A stretch of DNA of 64,000 nucleotides from Seiridium cupressi. Taxonomy: Eukaryota > Ascomycota > Sordariomycetes > Amphisphaeriales > Sporocadaceae. A model generated the notes under the pieces. It made no database searches, was not told where the DNA came from, and was given only the letters and a program-made list of their open reading frames with translations. Shown one piece after another: positions 1 through 10,404 of this stretch. A program made the position numbers and the translations under genes. Within the stretch, counting starts at the first letter, position 1. Each line of letters opens with the position of its first letter. The stretch lies in the NCBI GenBank assembly GCA_036674765.1, contig JARVKI010000084.1:124001-188000 (forward strand), written 5' to 3'.

Positions 1-247
1 CACGATCTTTTCAGCTGTGTTAACAAGGGATCTGCACACGTTCAAACAGCATCAAAACGTCTGTGTCCACGCGCCACGCGAGGGTCTGAACATTTCGCAG
101 TACTAACCACGAATGCTGGCTATGGAACAAGGACCGAGTGCAACGCTGGAGCGCCAAGCTTGGGGGCTGTCGAAGAAATCAGACGCAAGGTGATAACTAC
201 AACTCTCTACATCTCTCTAATTGAACCACAAACCACTTGTAACCTGA

Positions 248-1556
248 TCAAAGAAATCTTGCCTGTGACATTGCAACCTGCAATCCATCAACATCAAACA
301 CCACATATGCGCTCCTTATGAAGGTAGCACCTAGGAGGAATATAGAACCTTCAGTCTCAATCAACCCCAGATAACATAACGGGTTTCCGGTCTCATCCTT
401 GATCTCGCCTATATTTGCTGGTAGTCCATAAGGGTAAATGATCTCCTTGAACGGTACCGTGATCTGCGGTCCCACCATCGACATCCCGAAACCGAACTGC
501 AGCGACTCTGTAGAGTTCCGTACAGAACATGGGACATATGGGAATCCCTGAACAATCTGTGCTCCCATGAGATCGGCTACATGGTTGTATATGATAGCAG
601 GCAGATACATATTTGGCGACGCAGTGTCTAGCACCACGTGGATGCTCCAGTCATTTCCAGTCAAAGATGTTTCCCCTCCTTCGCTATCCAGGTATTGCAC
701 AGATGTCAGATTGACAACCCATGAAGTGAATTCGGCCTGCTGCCCAAGAATCACCCCGATCGTTCTCAAGCCTCCAACGAACTTGCCGTTGTCGATTCGT
801 CCGAAATTGATCGTACCCTCTGCAGCGGATTGCTGATTCATCCAGACACTGAAGAGACGCCGAGATGTGTACCCATGTAGGTATAACTGCTCCCAGAGCG
901 TAGGGAATACGTAATCTGGTTGCTGATATACCGGGCTTGCTGGGTTGTTATAGACAGATTCCTGGAGGGGAGATCCAAGCCCAGCGATACCCCATAGGCT
1001 GGCATTGAATAGATTTGGTGGGACGTTTCCCACGCCGATCTGTTGTTGGGTCATGTGAGTAATGTTGATAGAGGGGAATCCATACGGAACTTTCTTACCG
1101 TCATGTCTGGAATGGTGGCACTGCCGACCTCGATTGTGTCATTGACGTATATGCCCTCCACACCATTGCCAGGGGTTAGGCCGTAGGTGGCATTGAACGG
1201 GAGTCCCAGGTCTCTCGAGCTTTGGGAATCGGCAGGATTATACGTGCCCGCGGGACATCCTTGTGCTGCACATCCTGTAGAGTTTGGCAGCGGCAGCCAG
1301 AAGTCGGCACTGCCGGTATCCACGATGAGTGAATACGGTTGTGGTGGCGTGCCGACCGTGAGATTCAAGAGGTAGCGCTTGAGGCCTAGTCAGTCGTACT
1401 GGTATGTATGCTGGTATGAGTGATCATTGACCATGGCCGAAGACTTACTTGGTGCGCCAAGTCATTGTATATGGGAAAAGAGACGCCTGTCCCGGAGCAG
1501 AGACCCGATAGGACCACTCCAGCCGCCGATGCACCGACTGATGTCAAGAGTCTCAT
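248..1556 (-). CDS. Secreted pepsin-like aspartic protease (family A1)
   Basis: Three exons give a 392-residue protein: 1449-1556, 1099-1377 and 248-1039 (donors GTAAGT and GTAAGA; phases agree). The start at 1556 is an ATG opening a hydrophobic signal-like N-terminus (MRLLTSVGASAAGVVLSGL). The first catalytic motif is canonical, VDTGS with Asp56, preceded by the family signature NLTVGTPPQ. The second lobe has DTAS at about Asp267, where the family normally has DTG or DSG. Several N-x-S/T sites suit a secreted glycoprotein. Family knowledge: A1 enzymes hydrolyse peptide bonds with two aspartates and activated water, and are usually secreted or wall-anchored in fungi. No clear GPI signal is seen at the C-terminus (...SQARFL). 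The short N-terminus leaves little room for a typical propeptide. Fold assignment is firm; full activity is uncertain because of the Gly-to-Ala change in the second motif. Confidence 0.85.
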
Positions 1557-1623
1557 GATGTGTGATGCGTTTGAGTTCCAATTCCCGAGGATGGACAAAG
1601 CTGCCCGATCTTGCTTATGGGGC

Positions 1624-1630
1624 TATATAT
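1624..1630 (-). promoter_or_regulatory. TATA-like element upstream of the aspartic protease
   Basis: An ATATATA element lies about 68 bp upstream of the protease ATG on the minus strand. The position suits a core promoter TATA box with a short leader. There is no transcript evidence. Confidence 0.35.
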
Positions 1631-2373
1631 CAATGGCTTGAGACATGTGCTCGGGCCCGAGTACAATTTGATCAGCCCTGAACTGTTCCACCAGGTGACC
1701 ACACAGGTATGCGGGGTTTGAGTCTGTCAGACGGGTAAAACAAGTTGGCGATAGTAAGCTTGTCGGGCCGATAGTCGGTTCTTGTCCAATGAGCTTCCAG
1801 GGGACTATACTGAAACGGTTTGCGACTTGTCGGATAAGGCTAGAATGACGTCTCTCTACACGGCATACCTAGCATTTGCATCTGCATTTCACATTGACAT
1901 TAGTCAGAGATCTTGTAAACGCACTACCGTTCGGTCTATTCTAGTCCGGTATACCGAGTTGTCAAGTGAAGCAGAAGAGCTCATCCAGAAGACGCTTGTT
2001 ACAGTTTGAACCCCGGCGCCAAACCTCGGTGATTGCCATGGGTCTGCAGATGATCGCGGCAGCGTCGGATCTTTCACTGGTGTAATGTACAGACTCTACA
2101 GGTTGTATAATGAGTTCGTCACGGTATCTCTAGGTATCTATTACGTTGTTCACATCTACCGCTAAGCCTCGAAGGATTGGGTCTCTATGATTTTAGGAAT
2201 CCTATCGTTCTATGCTACACACTGTTCATTCCCCGATCCTGTTAATTGTCAAATTCCATGCAGGGAATCAGATGACTATAACGGCAATATGAGCTTGCAT
2301 TCAATACGAGGATCGATCTAAATAGGCAAAGTCCAAAATCTCCGATTGCCACTTGGCAGCCGTTAAAAATGGG
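1631..2373. other. Intergenic, no gene recognised
   Basis: Only short ORFs occur here, the longest 75 codons at 1782-2009 on the plus strand. None has a recognisable domain or family-like composition. The stretch lies between the protease promoter and the first 97-bp repeat cluster. Confidence 0.4.
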
Positions 2374-2761
2374 GTACAGAGAATAGGCAGTCATCATAGA
2401 AATCACGTACAGAGATCTCTGTACCTGTTTTGGCGCTAGATTCCATTTCTGTGTACCCGCTAGAAGTGGGGTACAGAGAGTGCATTCGCCCTATCAAATT
2501 AAGTACACAGATTTGTGTACTTGTTTTAGCGGGAAAAGGCAATTTTGTGTACCCGCTAAAAGTAAGGTACAGAGAATGGGCCGTCCCTATAACAAGTATG
2601 GTATAGAGATCTCTGTACGTGTTTTGGCGCTAGATTTCAACTCTGTGTACATGCCAAAAGTCGGGTACAGAGAATGCACTCGCCTTATAAGATCAGGTAC
2701 ACAAATCTTTGTACCTGTTTTGGCGGAGAAAACCAACTCTGTGTACTTAATAAAAAACTCA
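2374..2761. repeat. Four tandem ~97-bp repeats with internal palindromes (cluster 1)
   Basis: Units start with GTACAGAGA at 2374, 2471, 2567 and 2665, spaced 97, 96 and 98 bp. Each has a central palindrome or near-palindrome at 2407-2424 (GTACAGAGATCTCTGTAC, perfect), 2503-2520, 2601-2618 and 2697-2714, then a TGTTTTGGCG-like box. A TCTGTGTAC motif near the unit end pairs with the GTACAGAGA of the next unit, so two kinds of inverted repeat alternate. Units differ by many substitutions, so the array is old or mutated. The 119-codon ORF across it has no protein-like character. I do not recognise the repeat. Confidence 0.85.
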
Positions 2762-2849
2762 ACCGATTTTATAATCTGGTATTTCTGTGCCATACTATTT
2801 CATACGGGCCAGTGCACGCTCTTTCGATATGGATTGTAACTAGGCTTAG

Positions 2850-2937
2850 ATTCCAGTCTCCGTCTCAGTCTCCGTTTCTGATCTCCGGTTTCTATTCCCA
2901 ACCTCTATTCTGTCTCCAGTCTCCAGTTTCCATGGTC
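2850..2937. repeat. Pyrimidine-rich short-period repeat
   Basis: Degenerate repetition of CAGTCTCC and CTCCGTTTCT-like words, strongly C/T-rich on the plus strand. It follows the palindromic array directly and could be a simple-sequence expansion. No coding role is visible. Confidence 0.6.
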
Positions 2938-4478
2938 CCATTGACGTTCATTATAGAGAGAGCATGAAGTCTTTGGAAATCGTTCCTCTTTTCGGTTTCA
3001 TATGTGTTCCATTCTAGAGAACGGCAAGCACTCTATGCCTGTACCACTAGAGTCCTGATGGATCTTGCGTGAATACGAGTCTTTCAGAAGGAGGAGGTCT
3101 CAGCCTTTGACCATATCTCGGGGTACCGCGGTCGAACCGGCAAGATGAAGAGGACCGAACTTGGTAGGATAGCGCCCACATGACCGCTGATATATGAGTA
3201 CCTGTGAGCGTTACGCCGTGGAATTCCATCATCGGCATAGAGTTTGCCCCATGTATTGATATTCAGAAAAGAAGAACTAACGACATGCAGCCAGGCTCGA
3301 GTGCCTCCGTTAGGTGGTGGAGGGAGTTCGCTGTCGGCGGAAGCAACAAATCCGCGATATCACAATCAAGAACCATAGTTTGATCTTTTCGATGAGCTGT
3401 TCATGTCGAATTCGCCTTGCAATCAGGATCCTGGAAACGTCTTCAACAAACTTGCCCTGGCAGCGGAGAGGCTGATCCGTGGTTCTTGGATGGTGAAAAC
3501 GGGAGGAGGAAGAAATATCCATCATGATAGACCGCGCGAGTATCGCATCAAGGACAACTCACTCACAGGTATGCTGATATTGTCAGAATCATGCAGTCAA
3601 CTCTGTTCAGATGGTTGGCTGAGGAAGCAACGAAGCAACACAGTATTCGAAAGTCCTGGCTCCATTATTTCTCATTTTTTTTTTTTTCGTGTTTCCAACA
3701 TTGTTCAAGTCATGTCTTGATGGTATTACTGTGCAGACTGGGCGTCGGTGAGCTAGCGAGTCCCAGAGAACATTGTACCACAGCGATGTTGCAGATGCTG
3801 TGTGGAACCCCTTCGTGCAGTGTATGATAACGTCGTGTTCGTGTTCTTTAAACCTCGCTTCGGGTGGCGATGATCTTGGGGACGAGTTCCGGAGTCCTAG
3901 GATCCTGCAATGGCACCCGCAATATGATCTCACTCGGCCACCCAAGATGCGGGAAAGCCGAATAAAAACAAGTAACTTGGAAGGCCGTAAGAAAACGAAG
4001 CGGTCCAATGATGCTGCCCGTAGACATGTCGATAAATACTATAAAACTAATCGCGTTGATCTAGACTGACTGAAAGTAACCATGAACTAAACCAGCTTGA
4101 CTATTAGCGACGACGAAAGTGAAGACGGTGCAGAACCCAGTTCGCATGCCTCACTGGTAGAGCTTGACCGATGAATGTGTCTATAGTTATACGAATCTGG
4201 CTCCATTTGTACGAGGTATTGGCCGATTCAAGTCATCATCGAACGGAACTTGCGTTTGTAAACGAGCCGATTCACCATACCCGGACGCCCCGAACGAACA
4301 AGTCGGACACTTAGAGGTCGAAGACCACAAGACGGCGCATAAGTGGTACGGCAAGGTCTTATCTGGCAAACCAGGAAGCTCAACTATAGAGTTCAATAAA
4401 GGACGTAAATACTGTCATCAGCACCCGCAAGTAAAAACCCAATTTATCATAGTCTTGAAATGCGCTATATAAAGCCGG
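2938..4478. other. Gene-poor stretch between the two repeat clusters
   Basis: Only short ORFs on both strands (for example 3607-4008 minus, 3773-4069 plus, 4164-4472 plus) with no domain I recognise and no convincing splice structure. It includes a T13 run at 3675-3687. It could be remnant mobile DNA. Confidence 0.35.
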
Positions 4479-4670
4479 GTACACACAGTTAATATAAAGC
4501 GACGAATAGCGGTACACAGATCTGTAGCGCCTTTTTAGCCTATAACTTAAACTCTATGCACCCTTACTTTTATAGGTACACAGACTATAGTTGATCCGTA
4601 AAAAGATGTACACAGATCTGTGGAGCCTTTCTAGCCTGGGATTTCAATTCTGTGTACCCCATCTTTGGAG
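4479..4670. repeat. Two further ~97-bp palindromic repeat units (cluster 2)
   Basis: Units start with GTAC at 4479 and 4576 (period 97). Their palindrome-like cores begin GTACACAGATCTGT at 4512 and 4608, and the second ends in TTCTGTGTACCCC. Order and spacing match cluster 1 about 1.8 kb away, but these copies are more diverged (GCGCCTTTTTAGCC in place of the TGTTTTGGCG box). Shared period and layout make this the same family. Confidence 0.75.
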
Positions 4671-6191
4671 GCACGTTGTTAATTCACCTGATTGTTGGCA
4701 GGCTAATCACAATTAAGGCAACAAACAAGTGGCTACAGACATGACTATTGACTGCTAAATTTCTATTGTCTTTTTTATAACCCATTCTCTCTTCGTGGAG
4801 CAGTCTCAGCCCTTCCAGATGCAATAGTGTACCACGCGAGCTCATAATTCAACAGAAACCGTCTACAGAGTTTTTAACAACACTATCAAGGCAGCTCAAA
4901 TGATACCACAGCGGCTGGTCAACTGTGTTGCAACAATAAACTATGTAAGCATAACGATGGGCAGCTGGTAACAGTACATGGAGTTTACGGCTCGGCCCGT
5001 CTTTTGCCTACGGTCGAAATGGTGGAATCTGGCACTGAATGGTTACGATACCACAGAAGAAGCAGATGAATTACGTGTGTAGTGCGTTTGCCCTGAACTT
5101 TCAGGGCTTCGCCACTAAATGTTCACCGAGCTTTGTTTGAACTGATCTACCTGCCTGAGGTCCCTCTCTCTTCTAGCTGCTTACGATGTACATAGGGGAG
5201 GACCTGCCAAGACACCAACCTCCAAGCATTCTCCAAAGTTTTGCCCAGCATCATCACATGATTATGGGTCACCTTTGAAAATTGCGATGGATCAACTAAA
5301 CAATACGTTACCTCCAACATACGCAGGATAAGCACCAGCTTCAGCGAAGCCCATCCGAAAGTCGACCAAAAGCGGACCCAAGGCCACCCCCAAGCCCCCC
5401 CCCACCATTGACAACACAGGACGTTAGTAATATTACCACACTAAGGAATCTGACAATCGAGATACCGGGAAGAATTTGGAGTGTGTGCCTCAATGGAAAC
5501 GGATGGGCAGGGCAGTCCAATGGATCATGGTAAGTGACAGTGTCGATTGAGAAGAAGAGATTGAACTGACAGCTACGTCGAAGCAACGGATGATAATCGA
5601 TCTTGGATTTGTTCATGTTTTTGAGAACTAGTCTATATTCACACCTGTCAGCCACTCTGACCAGATTTGGATGAAACAACTGGCGCCGAAGACCACAACA
5701 CCTCCCCAACTGTCTATCATGGATCACGGTGGCGTACAAGATTGCAATGACCAAGTCGCCGATCCCGAAGATGTCAGCCCCTTCAATGAGCACAACTACA
5801 ATCGGACGCACTGCAACTGGAAAGCAACGATCACCCACCAAGGAAGCCATGCGAACCCCCAAGAGATACCTTTGCAGTTGCCGGTGGTGATAAAAAAGTC
5901 TTGATATATTGATTCACATATTGGTGGAACTTGGAAGAGCAGGCTTCGTACTCGAAGGGGAGGTATTTTGGGACGATTGACGTAGATATTCGGGCACATG
6001 GAATAGACGAGGGTTCATGAATAGATTAGAAGAAACAAGGGGATCTGATTTGGTCACTCCCATGACATCTAATAGTACTATGGAACCTATGGATGGCAAA
6101 GTATGTAGGCAGCTAATCTTGAAGACATTCACAGCACTCAATGGAGAAGACGTAAGTATTATGCGCGCACAATGTGTTGATTGATTCATAT
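4671..6191. other. No supported gene
   Basis: The longest ORF is 5341-5862 on the minus strand (173 codons, ending in a Gly/Leu-rich tail). It has no recognisable domain and overlaps an opposite-strand ORF of similar quality, so neither is called. The sequence is AT-rich in places. Confidence 0.35.
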
Positions 6192-7565
6192 CTATATGCC
6201 ATTTTTCCGGCGTTTCTCGAGATCTCTCTCAAGATCTGGCTTGACTCTGATTTCAGCATTGGTGTTGTCCTCCCCCTTGGTGGCGGCAGCTAGTGCTGAA
6301 ACCCGAAGAAACTCACGACTGTTGGCTCTCCAAACAGTGAAGCTTGAATTGTAAGGGTTCTCTCCCAGGATAACCATTGGCCCGTTAAAAGGGTCTGCGC
6401 AGACACCGCCGAATGTCTCATACGACCACTCCTCTAGAGTCTTGACCGCATCTGGCTTGGTCATTATTTGCAGACAGTTCTCCCGACTCCATGGGAAAGC
6501 AGAGTCCTCAGTGACCGTCATTTTGCCGGTAACAACCAGGTCGCGCAGGGTTGGGTAAAAGTCCCAATCAGCACGGATCATGGCTTTGCCCGCACGTTTA
6601 GTGCACAAAAAGGCGACTTTGGTATCGTCACCGAAGAACTTGGTATTGGGGCAATTGTCCCAGCAGTGCGTCTTGGTGTTGCAAACAGGACGGCCATAGA
6701 TGTCGCCATGTCTGAGATTAATTGGCCACACGCAGTCACCAAGTCCGTGACCAAACTTATGACAGTTAGCGCACTCTGTCTGCGCCAAGACCTCTTCGGT
6801 CGTCTGAGGTGCTCGTTCCTCTTCCTCGGGCACAAGGTGTTTCAGTGCCTCGGGCACCTTTGGCTTGGGCGGAGCATGTCTGGCTGAAGTCCAGGTGCTT
6901 GTTGGCTGGAACGGCAGCAAAGGCATCGAGGTTGTATCCCCTCCAGGTACGGCATCACCACTGTCTTCAGCATGGAATGTGATGATTGCTGTTGCACCAA
7001 GGTGCTTGCCATGCGTCAACTTCAGGTCCTTGAAAAAGTTCTCAAACGCATACATGTTCAAGAAGGAACCAAAAACCTTCTCCTCGCTGTCACGAGTGGG
7101 AGGTTCCATCAAGGTTGCATTAAAGAACACCTTTTGGGGGTGTCTCTTGAGCCGAAGTACCAGCCGACGGGACTGATCAACGACAACCTCACAAGCTTGG
7201 CCAAGCTTCATGACCCTTGTAGAGAGCCTGGTCGGCTGAGCAGGTCTTAGTCGTCGACTATCGGGGGCCGTGCTAGACGTGAGCCTTGTATCAGTGCCAT
7301 GGAGCGCAGCATCAGTGGCTGGATTGGGCACACCAGGCTCATGTTTAACGGCGTTCAAGGCTTGGTCCCTGCGGCTTCTTCTCTCCTCAGCCTCGGCAAG
7401 AGTAAGATGCTTGATGTTTCTCCACTCTTCTTCATGGAGCAAATGGTCGTCACAGAAGTCTTTGACTGTCTGGTCTGCGTCCTGACGCTGCTTCTCCAGT
7501 GTGACTCTGTCCACATCATCCTGGTGCTTGAACCACGGAATTGCTTTTCTCTCTTGACCAGACAT
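6192..7565 (-). CDS. CCHC zinc-knuckle protein, function unknown
   Basis: Single-exon ORF of 457 residues starting MSGQERKAIPWF. The reading frame stays open upstream to 7661 but begins there with GTG, so the ATG at 7565 is chosen. Residues about 265-278 form a canonical zinc knuckle, CANCHKFGHGLGDC (C-x2-C-x4-H-x4-C), followed about 20 residues later by further Cys/His (CNTKTHCWDNC). The N-terminal third is charged and probably helical; the C-terminus is basic (DLEKRRKNGI). Zinc knuckles bind single-stranded RNA or DNA in retroviral Gag, splicing and RNA-decay factors. No protease, reverse transcriptase or integrase ORF is nearby, so a complete retroelement is not supported. A domesticated Gag-like protein or an ordinary fungal RNA-binding protein are both possible. 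Confidence 0.65.
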   Translation of the reverse strand: MSGQERKAIPWFKHQDDVDRVTLEKQRQDADQTVKDFCDDHLLHEEEWRNIKHLTLAEAEERRSRRDQALNAVKHEPGVPNPATDAALHGTDTRLTSSTAPDSRRLRPAQPTRLSTRVMKLGQACEVVVDQSRRLVLRLKRHPQKVFFNATLMEPPTRDSEEKVFGSFLNMYAFENFFKDLKLTHGKHLGATAIITFHAEDSGDAVPGGDTTSMPLLPFQPTSTWTSARHAPPKPKVPEALKHLVPEEEERAPQTTEEVLAQTECANCHKFGHGLGDCVWPINLRHGDIYGRPVCNTKTHCWDNCPNTKFFGDDTKVAFLCTKRAGKAMIRADWDFYPTLRDLVVTGKMTVTEDSAFPWSRENCLQIMTKPDAVKTLEEWSYETFGGVCADPFNGPMVILGENPYNSSFTVWRANSREFLRVSALAAATKGEDNTNAEIRVKPDLERDLEKRRKNGI

Positions 7566-8957
7566 TTTGAACGTGGTGAAATTGATGATCTGATCAAGCT
7601 TTTGGCGTTTCTCTGTACGAGAGCGGTGGCTTTCGGTGGTCGAATGGGGGTCCGAAAGCACGACAAAGAAGAAAAGAAGAAGTTCAAACGAGGGGGCCGC
7701 AAAGCTCGAAATCTTTTAAATGCCCGCCCCTCCCGACCGCCCAGGATTCCAGCTGGCAAGCAACCAAACAGACGCTTCAGCCAAATATTTCCTAATAAAT
7801 CATCCAATCATGGCTATTCAATTTGCTTCGGCATTCATCTACAGGTCTTTCGGTACCTAAGCCATGCACCCTGCAGCTGTTTTCGAGTTGCACGTGGCAC
7901 TTCAAAAACCCGATGCGGACCTTGTCACTTGACACACCTTTGGAGCCTACCTATGGTTTTCATCTACTCACTACTGGATTACTTTGCTGATGAACTTCAC
8001 TGACTGAGGTGCCTCAGGTCTCCCGCTTCTTTCCGTTTCGCTTGACTTGCGGCACGTCACCTTGCCCATATCGATCACTTAGCACCCATCACAAGACCGC
8101 CAGACGAAGAAACCCAGCCTCCCAGGTTGCACAGTCGAGAAACTCGAGGCATGGAAGACGCCTGGAATAGCAAGAGACATTGCTGATAAGAGCTTGGAAT
8201 TGTCTTGGGACATAACAAAGCTAAACACGGACGAGAGGTGGATAGCTGGCAAAAGGGAACGCAGTCAATGGAACACAGTCTCGAGAACTCGCCGTTTTTA
8301 ACTCCTGAAAAGACGATGTCGGATACCTCATAGTCTTGGTCCAATAGTCAACATTTCAACAGGGACTATTTTGTCTTTCCAGATTTCATCACCCTGTGTT
8401 CACATTTTGCAATGAACATGGCTTCCGCCCCGCGAAACCGATGGGTACAGCATAATCCAGTATCCAGATCCTCCTCCATATGAAACATACACATTCCAAG
8501 TAGATACCGTGCTGCTGTGCTTGTCTATTTGATCTAAAAGGTACAAGGGTCCTACTATATTAGTTCTTTCGTGAAACGGCCTGCGATGTTAGAGACATTG
8601 ATGAGGATAAGAGAGATGGCATGAGAACATTGCCGGTACGCCTTGGAAAGCAGCGAACACTCCTGTTGATGGCTACTCTTGGGGTTTTGATTGATATGCT
8701 CTTAACTGGGGTAATAGTGATGACAAGTTCAGGTCTTCTGGTTAATAGTCGCCTAGTGCTGATGGCAACGTTGAGGGTCGGGATGACAATTGGACTTTAC
8801 TCTGAGATATTGCGCTATCCTAAGGGAAACTCGCTAGCTTGGGGAGTCATGTCGTTACTCGGACTTGTGCCTGTTCTGTGGGCCTAGGCGGCGTTGATAG
8901 ATACATCCTGTTGAATACCCAACCAGGAGATGGACTGGAACTGAGAATGGCATCTAT
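7566..8957. other. Intergenic, no gene recognised
   Basis: Contains ORFs of 89 codons (8075-8344, minus) and 88 codons (8621-8887, plus, hydrophobic) that lack family resemblance. The left part is the likely promoter of the zinc-knuckle gene. Confidence 0.35.
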
Positions 8958-9116
8958 TTATCGGTCTTTCTCCCAATGTTGATGAGGGGCTCCGATCACA
9001 TCAAGAAGGCCACCAGAAAGCAATGCCTCTTCCATCAAGGGCAAGGAAAGCGAAGTCAGATCTTTGGTTTGATGGAAGTTTTCACTTGCCCATCTTAGAT
9101 AGTCTGCAAATGTCCC
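8958..9116 (-). pseudogene. Out-of-frame C-terminal remnant of the glycosyltransferase
   Basis: Reading on the minus strand just after the CCCCGGG at 9114-9120, this frame encodes TFADYLRWASENFHQTKDL and continues to a stop at 8958. It fits directly onto the end of the upstream ORF if one C is restored. There is no room for an intron at the junction. Confidence 0.7.
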
Positions 9117-10159
9117 GGGGCAACGTCTGCGTCTGAATTTTCCGGCTCGTCCCATATCCTTGCCAAGTACTCCCTCTGCTCGGTGACTAAGCCGTGCGAC
9201 AGTTTCATGGTCGATGAAGTGTCAATAATTCCGGCCACGAATGCGTCTGCCTCAAAGTAGGGTTCGTCCTTGATTGAATCTTCACGCCGAGGATTGAGGA
9301 GTTCGAATTGCTTGCGACCGTCCCAATGCGTTAGATGTTGTGCCCAGTATACCTCCGTGACGCATTCGTATAGCAAAACGCTGGTTTCAAAAAACGCAGG
9401 TCCATCCCAGTTGATGGCAGGGTCTTTGATGTGTCGCAGACGCTCTAGGCAAAGCATCTGAGCCAGATAGTCAACGAAATGAGCGTATTGGAATGCAGGT
9501 GGCTGGCCTGTTGAAGGAGGTACTTCGTAGCGTGGAAGATGTCGAATAAGAAGATGACTGCTCATCCCGGCTGTCTTATTAGCACCTTCCCACAGTTTTA
9601 GAAATATGCCATGCCAATGCTTGACTGCCACACAGCCTTTCCGAGCCGCGATGAAGCCATTCCAGAACATAGCCACCTCTGCACTGATTGTCATCTTGAA
9701 GCCAAAGAGTTGAAGGTCTCTAGTTGGATCCATGAGCTTATCCCAGCAAAGGTCGTCCAGGTTTCGAAAGAGCATGAACCCGACATCAATCCAGACGCCC
9801 CCGTACAAGTGGAGAAGGGGAAGCTGAATTAGGTCAGCTGCATGAGGTGCTTTGTGCGTACTACTCATGATCCTTTCGACAAAGGCATCTGGGAAGAATT
9901 CGGTTGCATTGGGGACGAAGTTGGAGTAGTGGTTTGGGGAACCGACCACCATATCGAGCACTCTTACTGTCCAGGACTCCCCATGCCGGCGTACCCAGCC
10001 AATGATGTTGCGTTGGCACCATGGCTTACACGAAGCAAGTCCACTATCCCAGAAGGCCCAAATGTTCCTTTCGCTTTCAATAGGTTTGAAAATTTGCAGA
10101 TCTGCAAGAATATGTTCAGCGGTGAACTGACTACTCGTGGCTTTCTTTGAAGTGTCCAT
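9095..10159 (-). CDS. Caps_synth / GT32-type glycosyltransferase, 3' end frameshifted
   Basis: An ORF of 354 residues with ATG at 10159. NIWAFWDSG near residue 33, WTVRVLD, the central AADLIQLPLLHLYGGVWIDVG and later HWDGRKQF are typical of fungal proteins related to bacterial capsular polysaccharide synthesis enzymes (PF05704, GT32-like). Such enzymes transfer a sugar from a nucleotide donor, usually in the Golgi. The metal-binding DxD of GT32 reads D-V-G here. No signal anchor is visible. The ORF ends ...DVAPGHLQTI, but the neighbouring frame (8958-9155) continues the expected family C-terminus, so one base appears to be missing from a C run at 9117-9120. The product would lose about 50 residues. 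The cause could be a real mutation or a sequencing error. Confidence 0.75.
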   Translation of the reverse strand: MDTSKKATSSQFTAEHILADLQIFKPIESERNIWAFWDSGLASCKPWCQRNIIGWVRRHGESWTVRVLDMVVGSPNHYSNFVPNATEFFPDAFVERIMSSTHKAPHAADLIQLPLLHLYGGVWIDVGFMLFRNLDDLCWDKLMDPTRDLQLFGFKMTISAEVAMFWNGFIAARKGCVAVKHWHGIFLKLWEGANKTAGMSSHLLIRHLPRYEVPPSTGQPPAFQYAHFVDYLAQMLCLERLRHIKDPAINWDGPAFFETSVLLYECVTEVYWAQHLTHWDGRKQFELLNPRREDSIKDEPYFEADAFVAGIIDTSSTMKLSHGLVTEQREYLARIWDEPENSDADVAPGHLQTI

Positions 10160-10404
10160 CTTACTTCGTTGGAGGTAGACAAACCTAGGACCCGCTCTCG
10201 CTAAATTAGTCAGATAATAGATTATATTTATACTTGGAGCAAGGATTAGATAGCTTGGCGCACGTGACTAAACCAACTCGTCTCGGGCTAATTCTTGGCT
10301 GCATCGAATGGAGACCGTAAGCTTATGGACCGGGGTTCGCTATCTAGTCGGCTGCCCATCCCGTGCCGTCGCGGCTCTCTCAGCGGTGACGCTTCATAAT
10401 TCGG

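Noticed and set aside
2480..2839. 119-codon plus-strand ORF and its minus-strand partner in the repeat array
   Set aside because: The frame is open only because the ~97-bp units lack stops in it; the sequence is entirely tandem repeat.
5341..5862. 173-codon minus-strand ORF with hydrophobic N-terminus and Gly-rich end
   Set aside because: No domain, no clear start context, and equally open ORFs on the other strand.
8621..8887. Small hydrophobic plus-strand ORF resembling a membrane protein
   Set aside because: Composition reflects T/G-rich DNA; no flanking exon, family match or promoter evidence.
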